The notes under the pieces are model-generated. The model worked only from the letters and a program-made list of their open reading frames with translations. It was not told the origin of the DNA and ran no database searches. A program made the position numbers and the translations under genes. This document shows positions 7,755 through 16,153 of a stretch of DNA of 27,072 nucleotides, in pieces. Source of the stretch: UBA8752 sp964223495 (GTDB lineage Bacteria; Bacteroidota; Bacteroidia; Flavobacteriales_D; Sanyastnellaceae); NCBI GenBank assembly GCA_964223495.1, contig CAXQGL010000002.1:1-27072 (forward strand), read 5' to 3'. Position 1 is the stretch's first letter. Each line of letters begins with the position of its first letter.

Positions 7755-8132
7755 TCAGTGGAACGAGAGGTCCAGGTCGTAGTGGGCCAATCCTTCGGTG
7801 ATCGCGATGAAGATCAGGTAGGCGATGAACACGAAGTACGGCACGAGGACCGCATTGCGCAGGTTCTTGCGCTCATCCCCGAGGTGCATGAAGGTCATCA
7901 CGATGTACCCCGCCTTGAACAGTGTCAGGACGATGAAGGTCCATTTGATGGCCGTCCAGGTGAAGGTCTCGGATCGCTTGAACATCACACCCATGCCCAC
8001 TTCCACCGCGGTGATGACGGACAGGATGACGGTGACCAGATAGATCTTCTTGCGGATGGCTGCGCCTTCCTCCTCGCTGTGGTGAGCGTTGAGGGCGTAG
8101 CTGTCATTTACGATGAGGTCGTCGCGCTCCAT
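7755..8132 (-). CDS. Cytochrome c oxidase subunit IV-type (CyoD/CtaF-like) protein
   Basis: A 125-residue protein with a polar His/Glu-rich N-terminus, then three hydrophobic helices at about residues 30-50, 58-78 and 93-113. The KAGYIVMTFMHL segment of helix two and the preceding TAIKWTFIVLTLF are typical of prokaryotic subunit IV (COX4 pro / CyoD). This small subunit supports oxidase assembly in the cytoplasmic membrane. The start at 8132 gives MERDDLIVND and follows the cox3 stop after one base; the frame upstream is a shadow of cox3. It lies in the order cox3-cox4-SCO usual for this phylum. Confidence 0.88.
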   Translation of the reverse strand: MERDDLIVNDSYALNAHHSEEEGAAIRKKIYLVTVILSVITAVEVGMGVMFKRSETFTWTAIKWTFIVLTLFKAGYIVMTFMHLGDERKNLRNAVLVPYFVFIAYLIFIAITEGLAHYDLDLSFH

Positions 8133-8133
8133 G

Positions 8134-9144
8134 TCAAATGAGGTAGAAGAAGGTGAAAACGAACACCCAGACAAGGTCTACGAAGTGCCAGTACAGGCCC
8201 ACTTTCTCGACCATCTCATAGTGCTTGCGGCGTTCCATCACCCGGTTCAGCACCATGAGGAAGACCACGATGTTGATGATGACTCCGGAGAACACATGGA
8301 AACCGTGGAAGCCGGTGATGAAGAAGAAGAAATTGCTGTAGCCCTGCTGGGTAGCGTACTCGCTGTGGTTGATTCCACCCCAGTCTGCCCCGAGTCCGGG
8401 AATGGGTGCGCCAAATGAGAAATTCTCGGAGCGGGCATTCCACAGTTTCATCATCTGGTCCCCTTCGATCAGGGTTTCACCGGGAACGTACTTGTTGATC
8501 TTGAGGCCGTGCAGATGGGCTTCGTGGGGATGTTCACCGAGCTCGGTCAGGACGACATGACCACCGCTTTCGGACATGGGGACCCCGACTGGATCGTGGA
8601 GGTGCATTTCCATCAGATGACCGAAATGGTGGTCCATGTAGATGCGCTCGCCGGCTTCGAGGGTCACGTTGTCGCCGTTGGGGGTCACCACGGTCACCTG
8701 TTCCGAAAGATTGAAGAAACCGCCACTGCCGTGGATGAAGTGGCTCCATTCCCATGCTTGGGAACTGAGGAAGAAGAACCCTCCCACGATGGTCAGCCCC
8801 ATCCACTTCAGCACGCCCTTCCGGTCATTCCGGTGACCGGCCTCCACGGCCAATACCATGGTCACGGAGCTGACGATCAGGATGAAGGTCATGAGTGCCA
8901 CGTATGCCAGCGGATACTCTCCTTCGAGTCCCGGCAGGGCACGGAAGACCTGTTCGCCTATGGGCCAGGTGTCCACTGAACTTGCCCTCCAAAAGGCGTA
9001 GGCGATGAGCAATCCTCCGAACGTCAGCGCGTCCGATACGAGAAAGTACCACATCATCATTTTGCCGTAGCTCACGCTGAACGGCGACCGTCCTCCTCCC
9101 CAGAGGACATCCTTTGAAATTGCTTTGCTTGCCTCTCCAGACAT
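8134..9144 (-). CDS. Cytochrome c oxidase subunit III with His-rich insertion
   Basis: A 336-residue heme-copper oxidase subunit III. Helices are visible at about residues 28-50, 82-101, 113-130, 270-300 and 316-336. The family pieces QAWEW, ITGFHGFHVFSGV and LYWHFVDLVWVFVF are present. Between QAWEW and the fourth helix sits a hydrophilic stretch of about 125 residues (138-266) with eleven His, including MDHHFGHLMEMHLH and EHPHEAHLHGL. It is much longer than the loop in classical subunit III and should lie outside the membrane. A TAATATTG box lies 17 bases before the ATG, so an internal promoter within the operon is possible. The gap to the upstream cox3 gene is 33 bases. Confidence 0.92.
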   Translation of the reverse strand: MSGEASKAISKDVLWGGGRSPFSVSYGKMMMWYFLVSDALTFGGLLIAYAFWRASSVDTWPIGEQVFRALPGLEGEYPLAYVALMTFILIVSSVTMVLAVEAGHRNDRKGVLKWMGLTIVGGFFFLSSQAWEWSHFIHGSGGFFNLSEQVTVVTPNGDNVTLEAGERIYMDHHFGHLMEMHLHDPVGVPMSESGGHVVLTELGEHPHEAHLHGLKINKYVPGETLIEGDQMMKLWNARSENFSFGAPIPGLGADWGGINHSEYATQQGYSNFFFFITGFHGFHVFSGVIINIVVFLMVLNRVMERRKHYEMVEKVGLYWHFVDLVWVFVFTFFYLI

Positions 9145-9156
9145 GACGCTGATTTG

Positions 9157-9177
9157 CGCCGCAATATTACGCCATCC
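9157..9177 (-). promoter_or_regulatory. Possible promoter box in the cox3-cox3 gap
   Basis: The 33-base gap holds TAATATTG on the minus strand (one mismatch to TAnnTTTG). It is followed by a small palindrome TTGCGGCGCAA about 10 bases before the ATG of the second cox3 gene. It could be an internal start of transcription; evidence is the box alone. Confidence 0.3.
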
Positions 9178-10041
9178 TCAGTGGATGAGGAACAGGAATG
9201 CGAACAGGTATACCCACAACAGGCCCAGGAAATGCCAATACACGCCTCCGGTGTGCAATTGGACGGTATCGCCGGGGTGGATGCTGCCTTTCAGGATGCG
9301 GATTCCATTGACCAGGAGATAGGCCAATCCGAGGGCCAGGTGGAACAGGTGGATGAGGATCAGGATGAACAGATAGCCCGAAGCGGAATTGGAGGTCCGG
9401 ACCACATCGAGGGTGATGTCGCGGGCCATGAGCACGTCATCCGCAGCGAAGAGCTGATTGGTCTCCGGACGGAAGTTGAGAGGGGTTCCATCCTTGACGA
9501 CGGTGTAGTCCATGCCCCAGACGGCAGGTCCGTCCAGCAGTTTCTCGATGCTGTTCCAGCGGTAAGCCTTGGCACCTGAAGCGAGTTCATCAATGGTCCA
9601 GCCCATGCCTTTCTCCTGGAGGTGTCCCCAGCTGTGCAGTTGCATCACGGTGAATGCGATGCCGAGTGCAAAGGTGATGGCGAGGTGGATGAAGCTGGCC
9701 CGGGTGTTTCCCTGCTTCATGGCACGCAGGCTCAGCCACATGGGAAGGGAGCTCAGAACGATGAGCGCATTGCTGATCCACAGGTCCCGGATGGGATTGA
9801 TGTGGACCCAATATTGTCCCACGTTGGAAACGATGTAGGCCGAGGTGAATCCCGCAAACAGCATGACGACCGCGAAGAGGATGAAGTACATCAGCATCTT
9901 CTTGGTCCGTTCCCGCACTGCGGGATCGAGTCCTTCGAAGACATCGACTTTGCTCGGAATGGGATCGGGGGTGTCCACTGTCGGATTGGGGAGGTCGGTG
10001 GTGTTCATGGCGTCGTGGTGATAGAACCGCTGTGCGGCCAT
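9178..10041 (-). CDS. Cytochrome c oxidase subunit III (first copy)
   Basis: A 287-residue subunit III paralogue. After a Pro/Asp-rich N-terminus (about 45 residues), helices run at about 50-72, 86-104, 117-136, 219-245 and 262-286. Family marks are MQLHSWGHL at the end of helix three, ILIHLFHLALGLAYLL and GGVYWHFLGLLWVYLFAFLF at the end. A soluble loop of roughly 80 residues lies between helices three and four, shorter than in the neighbouring copy. The start could be the ATG at 10041 (five bases after the cyoE stop, chosen) or the ATG at 10008 (MNTTDLP). Both subunit III genes lie side by side, as usual in Bacteroidota oxidase operons. Confidence 0.9.
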   Translation of the reverse strand: MAAQRFYHHDAMNTTDLPNPTVDTPDPIPSKVDVFEGLDPAVRERTKKMLMYFILFAVVMLFAGFTSAYIVSNVGQYWVHINPIRDLWISNALIVLSSLPMWLSLRAMKQGNTRASFIHLAITFALGIAFTVMQLHSWGHLQEKGMGWTIDELASGAKAYRWNSIEKLLDGPAVWGMDYTVVKDGTPLNFRPETNQLFAADDVLMARDITLDVVRTSNSASGYLFILILIHLFHLALGLAYLLVNGIRILKGSIHPGDTVQLHTGGVYWHFLGLLWVYLFAFLFLIH

Positions 10042-10046
10042 GGGGT

Positions 10047-10934
10047 TCAGGGCATCTTGTCGAGTACGTACGTGAGTTGCACGATCGGGAGGTACAGGAA
10101 GCTGGCGAACATCAATTTCCGGGCTTCAGCGACTTCAAGGGAGCGCCACAGGCGGAAGGCAGGGACGCAGAATCCAAGGCCGGCGAGGATGGCCACCGTC
10201 AATGCGCGGTCTCCCACCATGGCATCGCCGCCCGGGAGTGCCCAAGGCAACAGGCTGGCAGGAATGCACAGCATGGTGTACAGCAGGATCTGGCGCGCGC
10301 TGGCGGAGGTCCGGCCTTCCTTGAAGGGCAGCATGCGATATCCGGCCTTGAGATAGTCTTCATGTGCCACCCATGCGATGGCCCAGAAATGAGGGAATTG
10401 CCACATGAACTGGACCGCGAACAGCGTGCCTGGCTCGATGCCGAAGCGCCCAGTGGCGGCGACATATCCGAGCATGGGCGGTATGGCACCCGGGATGGCT
10501 CCGACGAGCACTGAGAAACCGGTCCGCGATTTGAGTGGTGTGTAGGCAAGCACGTAACTGGTCAAGGCGAGGAGGCCGAGCAGTCCAGCGCGCAATCCCA
10601 GATCGAACAGTGCTGCAAGTCCTATGATTCCTGCAATCGAGGACCACATCGCGGCATGTTGAACGGACATGCGCCCGGTCGGCAGAGGGCGGTCTGCGGT
10701 ACGGCCCATTTTGGCGTCCGCGCTTTTTTCGATGATTTGGTTGAAACCGTTGGATGCGCCGGTCAGGAGGTACCCCCCCAAGGTCAATTCGAGAAAGGGC
10801 ACCAGTGCAATGGTGTCGGAACCCATGAACCAGCCGAGGACGGCGCTGAGCACGACGAAGGTGCCGAGGCGGAGTTTGACCAGGACGGCGTTGTCCTTGC
10901 GCAAGGTGGGGGAGGGCGCGGGGGTGGCCGACAT
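10047..10934 (-). CDS. cyoE: Protoheme IX farnesyltransferase (heme O synthase)
   Basis: This membrane prenyltransferase (also called CtaB/COX10) adds a farnesyl group to heme b to make heme O for terminal oxidases. The 295-residue protein has about eight to nine hydrophobic helices. It has the UbiA-type Asp-rich signature region NQIIEKSADAKMGRTADRPL near residue 64-83, then YTPLKSRTGFSVLVGAIPGAIPP and FMWQFPHFWAIAW. Length agrees with the family. It heads the oxidase block; a TAATTTCG box 8 bases before the start, in the 24-base gap after the RemB-like gene, suggests its own promoter. No ctaA/COX15 gene for heme A is seen in the window. Confidence 0.95.
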   Translation of the reverse strand: MSATPAPSPTLRKDNAVLVKLRLGTFVVLSAVLGWFMGSDTIALVPFLELTLGGYLLTGASNGFNQIIEKSADAKMGRTADRPLPTGRMSVQHAAMWSSIAGIIGLAALFDLGLRAGLLGLLALTSYVLAYTPLKSRTGFSVLVGAIPGAIPPMLGYVAATGRFGIEPGTLFAVQFMWQFPHFWAIAWVAHEDYLKAGYRMLPFKEGRTSASARQILLYTMLCIPASLLPWALPGGDAMVGDRALTVAILAGLGFCVPAFRLWRSLEVAEARKLMFASFLYLPIVQLTYVLDKMP

Positions 10935-10942
10935 GGGAGGCG

Positions 10943-10950
10943 CGAAATTA
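10943..10950 (-). promoter_or_regulatory. -7 box before cyoE
   Basis: TAATTTCG on the minus strand, one mismatch to TAnnTTTG, ends 8 bases before the ATG at 10934. It is the only candidate in the 24-base gap and would drive the oxidase operon. Confidence 0.5.
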
Positions 10951-10958
10951 GGGAGGCG

Positions 10959-12386
10959 TTACCAGTCGGCGCCGAGGAATGGAACAGTGCTGCGGATTCC
11001 TGCGGTCATCAGCACCGTGGATTGAAGCTCGGACCCCATTGAAACCTGCCGCCATTGCATCCTTGCGAAGGCCTGCAATGCGGTGTTTGAACCCCACCGG
11101 ACTGTGCGGGCGGCATCCAATTGAAAGAGGATGAAATTCCGCTTCGTGCCGGCCAGCCAATCATAGGTCTCTGCCGTGCGATGGAGGTCACCGATCTGGG
11201 GCCTTGATCCCGTCGGGTCATCCCCGGTCAGGTCGTCTCCTCTGACCGAGGCCGTCATGCGCCCATGGAAATGCCATGGACCCGCGTTCCTTGTCGCTTC
11301 AAAACTGCCTTCGAGGAAATTGGCGCCCAATGGGTGGGCCAGTGGCGTCAAGCCTGTCAGGTAGGCCGTGGTGCGGGTGTAATGGCTGTACGTCCAAGGC
11401 CTGACACCCGCAATCTCCAACCGCCATGCCCCGGTAGGGTACCCGCAATGGAGGCCACCCAGGAGCCCGAACTTGTTGCCCCACCAACCGGTGGACCCGA
11501 GGATTTCGGCAACGAGGAGTTCGTCGAGCACGAGTTGACCGTACAGGAATCGGTCTCCTTCGGAGCGTGCTCCCAGTTTCAGTCTTCCCTCGAGTCCGAC
11601 CAGGGCATTGTCCGAACTCCCCTGTGCATATTCCGTCGGGCGGAGGCTTGTCAAGGGCAGCAGGTAGTGGGGTTCGAATCCCCGTCCATCAGCAGTGTTC
11701 CACACCACGGCGCCCCAGAGTGCTCCTGTGATCCTGCGGCCAAGGTCCACTTCCAATCGATGACTGACCACCATACGCTCAATGCCGGTCCGCATCCTCC
11801 CGGTTGGAGGAACCCAGTCTCGAGGGTCACCGGAAGCTCCGGTCCAACAATGGATGCTGGCGTTGCCCTGCAGGCCTTCGATGCGGTGGCGGTAGCGTAA
11901 GGAACCCCCTCCATCGAACCTCAACTCCACGAAAGGTGTGGGCGCTGCATGGCGGCCCCGGAAGAGCGATCGGCGGCCCCAACCGTCATGGAGGGTATCC
12001 CGTCCAACGGCGATGCCCACGGAAGGCAGGGGTTGTCCATTCCATCTCGTGCGGAACCGCGTGGCCTGATGTCCGTCGCCCTGTTTTCGGTCAAAGCCCG
12101 CATCCATGGCGTTGCGCATGACGGGGCCGCTGCCCCGAATGACATCAAGGGTGGCATGTCCTGTCCATGACGCATGTTCGATGCGGGCACTGCCCGATCC
12201 CCTATAGATCAATGCGGGATCGTATCCGGATTGCCCCGCTGTCCCACCAAGTGCTTCGGGATGGACCACGAACAGCAATTGGCGGGAGGAATCCACTGCA
12301 GTGGAGTCGCTCAATTCCCAAGGCACCAGTGCCCGCACAACCCACATCGGATTGCACAGCAGTATGATCAGGAGTCTTGTCCGCAC
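10959..12386 (-). CDS. RemB/Wzi-like outer-membrane beta-barrel protein
   Basis: A 475-residue exported protein. I start it at the GTG at 12386 because a perfect TACGTTTG box lies 4 bases upstream and the resulting N-terminus (RTRLLIILLCNPMWVVRA) is a good signal peptide. The ATG at 12455 would overlap the previous gene by 23 bases and add a polar leader. The body is rich in short amphipathic strands. It carries motifs I associate with Bacteroidota gliding/capsule proteins of the RemB and Wzi type: DGWGRRSLF (about 134-142), LRPTEYAQGSSDNAL (about 248-262), YGQLVLDE (about 282-289) and GWWGNKFG (about 300-307). It probably sits in the outer membrane and helps surface polysaccharide or motility. 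A second, divergent relative is encoded at 13624-15192. Confidence 0.72.
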   Translation of the reverse strand: MRTRLLIILLCNPMWVVRALVPWELSDSTAVDSSRQLLFVVHPEALGGTAGQSGYDPALIYRGSGSARIEHASWTGHATLDVIRGSGPVMRNAMDAGFDRKQGDGHQATRFRTRWNGQPLPSVGIAVGRDTLHDGWGRRSLFRGRHAAPTPFVELRFDGGGSLRYRHRIEGLQGNASIHCWTGASGDPRDWVPPTGRMRTGIERMVVSHRLEVDLGRRITGALWGAVVWNTADGRGFEPHYLLPLTSLRPTEYAQGSSDNALVGLEGRLKLGARSEGDRFLYGQLVLDELLVAEILGSTGWWGNKFGLLGGLHCGYPTGAWRLEIAGVRPWTYSHYTRTTAYLTGLTPLAHPLGANFLEGSFEATRNAGPWHFHGRMTASVRGDDLTGDDPTGSRPQIGDLHRTAETYDWLAGTKRNFILFQLDAARTVRWGSNTALQAFARMQWRQVSMGSELQSTVLMTAGIRSTVPFLGADW

Positions 12387-12390
12387 GTTG

Positions 12391-12398
12391 CAAACGTA
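12391..12398 (-). promoter_or_regulatory. Perfect TAnnTTTG box before the RemB-like gene
   Basis: TACGTTTG on the minus strand is an exact match to the Bacteroidota -7 element. It ends 4 bases before the GTG at 12386, so the transcript would begin at or next to the start codon. It decides the start chosen for the gene. Confidence 0.6.
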
Positions 12399-12432
12399 CA
12401 GTCCCGGAAGTGTGGGGCGAAGGAGTGGGAGC

Positions 12433-13518
12433 TTACCGTGCGGATGATCCGGCACTGCTCTTGCGTTTCAAGGCGCGGGCCACGATTTGTGCGCGTTCCA
12501 TCCCGACGATGATGAGTGGCAGTGTGAAGGCACAACCGAGCAACAGGAAGAATGCAATCGTCGGTTCCATGGCGGGAATCGAAAAGCCCAGCATGACCAT
12601 GGCGGCGGTGTATCCGTGGATGAACAGGGCGGCCTGCAGGTGGGTCATGCCGAGGCGCAGCAGACGGTGATGCAAGTGATTGCGGTCCGCGTGGAAAGGT
12701 GAAAGGCCCTTCAGGGTGCGCAAGGTGAATACCCTGAGCGTGTCCACAAGCGGATAGCTCAAAGTCGTCATGGCGAGCACGGGCAGGGAGCGGTGTGCCC
12801 ACATTGCCGGAACCTGTTCGGCCGGCGTTTGCATGATGCTCGTGGCCATCACGTAGATGAACATGCCGAGGATCAAAGAGCCACTGTCTCCAAGGAAAAT
12901 GCGGGCCGGTGATATGTTGAAGACGATGAAGCCGGTGAGTGCTCCGGCAAGTGCCAGGCAGAGTACCGCATAGTCCTGTTGTCCGGTCACCTGGAACCAG
13001 AGGGTGCATGAAATCGCGATGAGCAACCCATAGCCGCCGGCGAGGGTGTCGATTCCGTCAATGAGATTGACTGCATTGACCACCACGATGTACACGAAGA
13101 GTGAGAATGGAACGAACACCCAAGGGGTCAGGGCTTCAACGCCAAAAAGTCCTCCGAAATCAGTAATGGCAAAACCTCCTCCAAGAATCAGAATGGCGCC
13201 AACCGCGACCTGGGCCGTCAACTTCTTCCAAGGGTCCAGTTCCGTCAGATCATCCTTGAGGCCCAGGAAAAACAAAATGATGGAAGCAGCCGCAAGCCTG
13301 AGGAAGGGAATGGCATCTGCGCCTTCCGGGTGCACCAGTACCGTAGTGGTGAATATGGTTCCGATGAAGACCAATACGCCTCCCAGTCTGGGAACACTCC
13401 GCTTGTGAACCTTGCGATCTTCTGACGGGTCGTCCAAAAGATTTTTCTGCAAGGCCAACTGAATCAGCGAAGGCATCCCCAGCAAGACAATGACGAATGC
13501 TAGCAGGAAGGGCAACAT
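12433..13518 (-). CDS. WecA/MraY-like undecaprenyl-phosphate sugar-1-phosphate transferase
   Basis: A 361-residue polytopic membrane enzyme of glycosyltransferase family 4 (polyprenyl-phosphate type). It would transfer a sugar-1-phosphate from a UDP-sugar to the lipid carrier and so start a surface glycan. Signature pieces appear in order: DRKVHKRSVPRLGG near residue 33-46, GLKDDL near 86, NAVNLIDGIDTLAGG near 146, IFLGDSGS near 202, and the His-rich cytoplasmic motif HADRNHLHHRLL near 269. These include the Asp residues needed for Mg and catalysis. The ATG at 13518 is preferred over the TTG six codons upstream. It is separated by 105 bases from the Wzi-like gene before it, and probably has its own promoter there. 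WecA/TagO-like is more likely than true MraY because of the HADRNHLHH motif. Confidence 0.93.
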   Translation of the reverse strand: MLPFLLAFVIVLLGMPSLIQLALQKNLLDDPSEDRKVHKRSVPRLGGVLVFIGTIFTTTVLVHPEGADAIPFLRLAAASIILFFLGLKDDLTELDPWKKLTAQVAVGAILILGGGFAITDFGGLFGVEALTPWVFVPFSLFVYIVVVNAVNLIDGIDTLAGGYGLLIAISCTLWFQVTGQQDYAVLCLALAGALTGFIVFNISPARIFLGDSGSLILGMFIYVMATSIMQTPAEQVPAMWAHRSLPVLAMTTLSYPLVDTLRVFTLRTLKGLSPFHADRNHLHHRLLRLGMTHLQAALFIHGYTAAMVMLGFSIPAMEPTIAFFLLLGCAFTLPLIIVGMERAQIVARALKRKSSAGSSAR

Positions 13519-13623
13519 GGTTTCGGCTACGTACAATTTACGAAACTTTTTTACCCTTTATGCGAGAATGTGCCCGAAGGTTTTGATAATGTTCTGTGTT
13601 CGGAGGATTCCTACTTTTTTATA
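13519..13623 (-). promoter_or_regulatory. AT-rich gap with probable promoter of the wecA-like gene
   Basis: This 105-base gap is clearly richer in A and T than its surroundings. On the minus strand it holds TAAATTGT (six of eight to TAnnTTTG) about 14 bases before the ATG and a run TAAAAAAGTTTC just before it. I see no stable hairpin that would end the upstream operon. Confidence 0.4.
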
Positions 13624-15192
13624 TCAAAACGTCTTCCTTCTGTTCAATATGTATGATGTGATGCCCATGCTCCACCAATGGGCTTGTATTTCCATTCCTT
13701 GAATCGTCATGAATGAAATGAATGGAGAAACAGGAACGAGAGCAGGCCACCAGCGATTGGGCATGTATTGCCGCCGGTTACGGGCCGCTGTGACATCTTG
13801 GGAAGCGCTGGGACAGTGCAGGGTGGCTTTGAACGTTGTGCCCATCTGATCGGGAGACCAACTGTTCCCGAAAGACCTCAGAGAATCAGGCAGGGTGACC
13901 CCGACTTCCGCGGCAATGGTGCAGCCGGCGATGTGCCATTCTGCTCCCTGCAGCAGCCAAGGTGCCAACGATGACCAGGATTGTATGCCGAGACTGCTGC
14001 CGCGCAATCCCGGATGGGGTGGTGACGGTGTCTCCGCCGATACAGGGGCCCACTCCGTCCAGTACGAGCATCTCTCGCCGTGTCGGACATGGCCCAGCAT
14101 GATGCGTGGCCCTTGTTTTTTCGCCCCTTCATACCGTTCATCCCGGAAGGGAGCATGCCGCCATTGGCCGTACCAGGTGGAGCGTTCTCGCCTCCATTGC
14201 ACATCCAATCCTTGATGACCGGATTCATACCAAGGCGTGGCTCCGTCACGGGTATTGGGCAGTGTCCATGGAAGCAGGACGCGTGTCCAATCGCCGATTG
14301 TTGACCCATGTGTGCCCCGGTCGAGGACATCGGACCAGCGGGCGACCATGAAGTTGATATCAAGGGTACCCCTGTCCCGGACGAAGGACTTTCCGATGCT
14401 CCGTATTCCCAAGCCGAGGGGTCGGTATCGGCCTTCTCTGGCGCCATCCGCAGGCAGGCGGTCGTGTCCCCGCCGACGGGATTGTACCCACCGGTAGGTC
14501 CATCCCTTTCCCAAATCCAATGTGGCCATCAAATAGGGCGCGGGCGCCCGTGCGCTGTTCCAGAGAATGTTCCTCGTTCCGGGGCCCATGCCGGTGCTGC
14601 CCAGTCCCCATTGCAAATTGAGCCGCCCGGTGGCCTGCACATCGAACCAGATTTCCGCAAGGCTGTGGTCCAGTTTGTGGAGCCCCTCATCCGTGGGGCG
14701 CAGTTTGCCGGTGCCCATGGCCGGATAGTACCCCGTCTGCAGAACGTATTCGGTTTCCGGTGAGACGAGCAGGCGTTGCATTTCCAGCACCTTCCCACCG
14801 AAATCGATCCGGTCATCGATGTTGCCCACATACCGGACGCCCCTCACATTGCGGAACCCTTTGTTTGAAGTCCAAGAATCAGCGCCCGTTGAGCCTGCTC
14901 CCTCGCTTGTCCGTCTATGGTCTGATGAAATGTCGAGGACCGGGTCGAGGGCGAGTTGAACAGGGCCATCGCTGTAGACCGCATGGCGATGCCACCAGGT
15001 ATTCCTGCCGCCTTCTTCTTCAGGCAGGGTGCGCACCGTATCGAAGCGCAGGGTTCCAAAGTCCGCAGGCGAATGCACCACGCCCATTCGCCGCCCATCC
15101 GGCAATCGGTCGGGAACGATGATCTGTGCATGAAGGAATGGTGCAGCTCCGATGAGCAGGACGGCCGGCAGGATTTGTTGCGTTCGGATCAT
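13624..15192 (-). CDS. Wzi/RemB-like outer-membrane protein
   Basis: A 522-residue exported protein with a signal peptide (about residues 1-22, ending FLHAQ) and then many aromatic-ended short strands. Recognisable landmarks are NKGFRNVRGVRYVGNIDDRIDF near residue 110-131, which resembles the strand pair seen in RemB/Wzi relatives, and GLGSTGMGPGTRNILWNSA near 195. The latter aligns by eye with the GRDTLHDGWGRRSLFRG region of the neighbour at 10959-12386. I infer a divergent paralogue in the same barrel family. Its ATG overlaps the fcl stop (ATGA), so it is coupled to GDP-fucose synthesis, in line with capsule or surface glycan attachment. The family call is based on a few motifs and on context. 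Confidence 0.62.
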   Translation of the reverse strand: MIRTQQILPAVLLIGAAPFLHAQIIVPDRLPDGRRMGVVHSPADFGTLRFDTVRTLPEEEGGRNTWWHRHAVYSDGPVQLALDPVLDISSDHRRTSEGAGSTGADSWTSNKGFRNVRGVRYVGNIDDRIDFGGKVLEMQRLLVSPETEYVLQTGYYPAMGTGKLRPTDEGLHKLDHSLAEIWFDVQATGRLNLQWGLGSTGMGPGTRNILWNSARAPAPYLMATLDLGKGWTYRWVQSRRRGHDRLPADGAREGRYRPLGLGIRSIGKSFVRDRGTLDINFMVARWSDVLDRGTHGSTIGDWTRVLLPWTLPNTRDGATPWYESGHQGLDVQWRRERSTWYGQWRHAPFRDERYEGAKKQGPRIMLGHVRHGERCSYWTEWAPVSAETPSPPHPGLRGSSLGIQSWSSLAPWLLQGAEWHIAGCTIAAEVGVTLPDSLRSFGNSWSPDQMGTTFKATLHCPSASQDVTAARNRRQYMPNRWWPALVPVSPFISFMTIQGMEIQAHWWSMGITSYILNRRKTF

Positions 15193-16133
15193 TTGGCGCG
15201 CATGGCGTCCGGTGCCTGTTTGTACTCCTCATATACCGCAGTGAGGCCGTCCCTCAAACCGATGGCATGCCGCCAACCCAATGCGTGGATGCGGTTGCAG
15301 TCCATGAGTTTTCGCGGGGTGCCATCCGGCTTGTCGGCATCCCATTGGATTTGTCCTTCAAAGCCGACGATGTCCTGGATCATCTCGGCGAGGGCCTTGA
15401 TGGGCAGGTCCTCTCCCGTGCCCACGTTGACATGTGGCTTGTCGTTGTAATGCTCCATGAGGAAGAGGCATGCTGCTGCGAGGTCATCCACATGCAGGAA
15501 CTCCCTTCTTGGGCTGCCTGTGCCCCAGCAGGGTACACCTTCATCTCCCCGCTCCTTGGCTTCGTGGAATTTTCGGATCAGTGCAGGGACCACATGGCTG
15601 TTCTCGAGGTCGTAATTGTCGCCCGGTCCATAGAGGTTGGTCGGCATGGCCGAGATGAAGTTCGCACCATACTGGTCCCGATAGGCCTCGCACAACTTGA
15701 TGCCGGCGATCTTGGCGACGGCATAGGGTTCGTTGGTGGGCTCCAAGGCTCCTGTCAGCAGGGCATCTTCGACCAAGGGTTGCTGTGCAAGTTTGGGGTA
15801 GATGCAGCTCGAGCCGAGAAACAGGAGTTTCTCGACACCCACCGCATGTGCCGCATGGATGATGTTCGCCTCGATCATGAGGTTGTCATAGAGGAACTCT
15901 GCGCGGTAGATGTTGTTGGCGTGGATGCCCCCCACCTTGGCTGCGGCCAGGAATACATGGGTCGGGCGTTCCCGTTCCATCATGGTCCGTACGGCGGCCT
16001 GGTCCCGGAGATCCAATTCCCCACTTGTGAACGTGATGGGGTCCGGCAGGCCTGCTGTCTTGAGTGCGCGGCAGATGGCACTTCCGACCATTCCCCTATG
16101 GCCGGCAACGTAGATGCGGGAAGACGCGTTCAT
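15189..16133 (-). CDS. fcl: GDP-L-fucose synthase
   Basis: This cytosolic epimerase/reductase converts GDP-4-keto-6-deoxy-mannose to GDP-L-fucose with NADPH. The 314-residue protein shows the N-terminal nucleotide loop GHRGMVGSA, the conserved AAAKVGGI segment, GSSCIYP with the catalytic Ser/Cys (108-110), the YAVAK dyad (Y137, K141) and TNLYGPGDNYDLENSHVVPA. Size and all active-site residues agree with the family. The start MNASSRIY is preferred; an ATG three codons earlier (16142) is possible. The partner GDP-mannose dehydratase (gmd) is not in the window. The gene follows the ABC permease by about 20 bases and overlaps the downstream Wzi-like gene. Confidence 0.96.
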   Translation of the reverse strand: MNASSRIYVAGHRGMVGSAICRALKTAGLPDPITFTSGELDLRDQAAVRTMMERERPTHVFLAAAKVGGIHANNIYRAEFLYDNLMIEANIIHAAHAVGVEKLLFLGSSCIYPKLAQQPLVEDALLTGALEPTNEPYAVAKIAGIKLCEAYRDQYGANFISAMPTNLYGPGDNYDLENSHVVPALIRKFHEAKERGDEGVPCWGTGSPRREFLHVDDLAAACLFLMEHYNDKPHVNVGTGEDLPIKALAEMIQDIVGFEGQIQWDADKPDGTPRKLMDCNRIHALGWRHAIGLRDGLTAVYEEYKQAPDAMRAK

Positions 16134-16153
16134 GACGATCATAAAGTTAAGGC

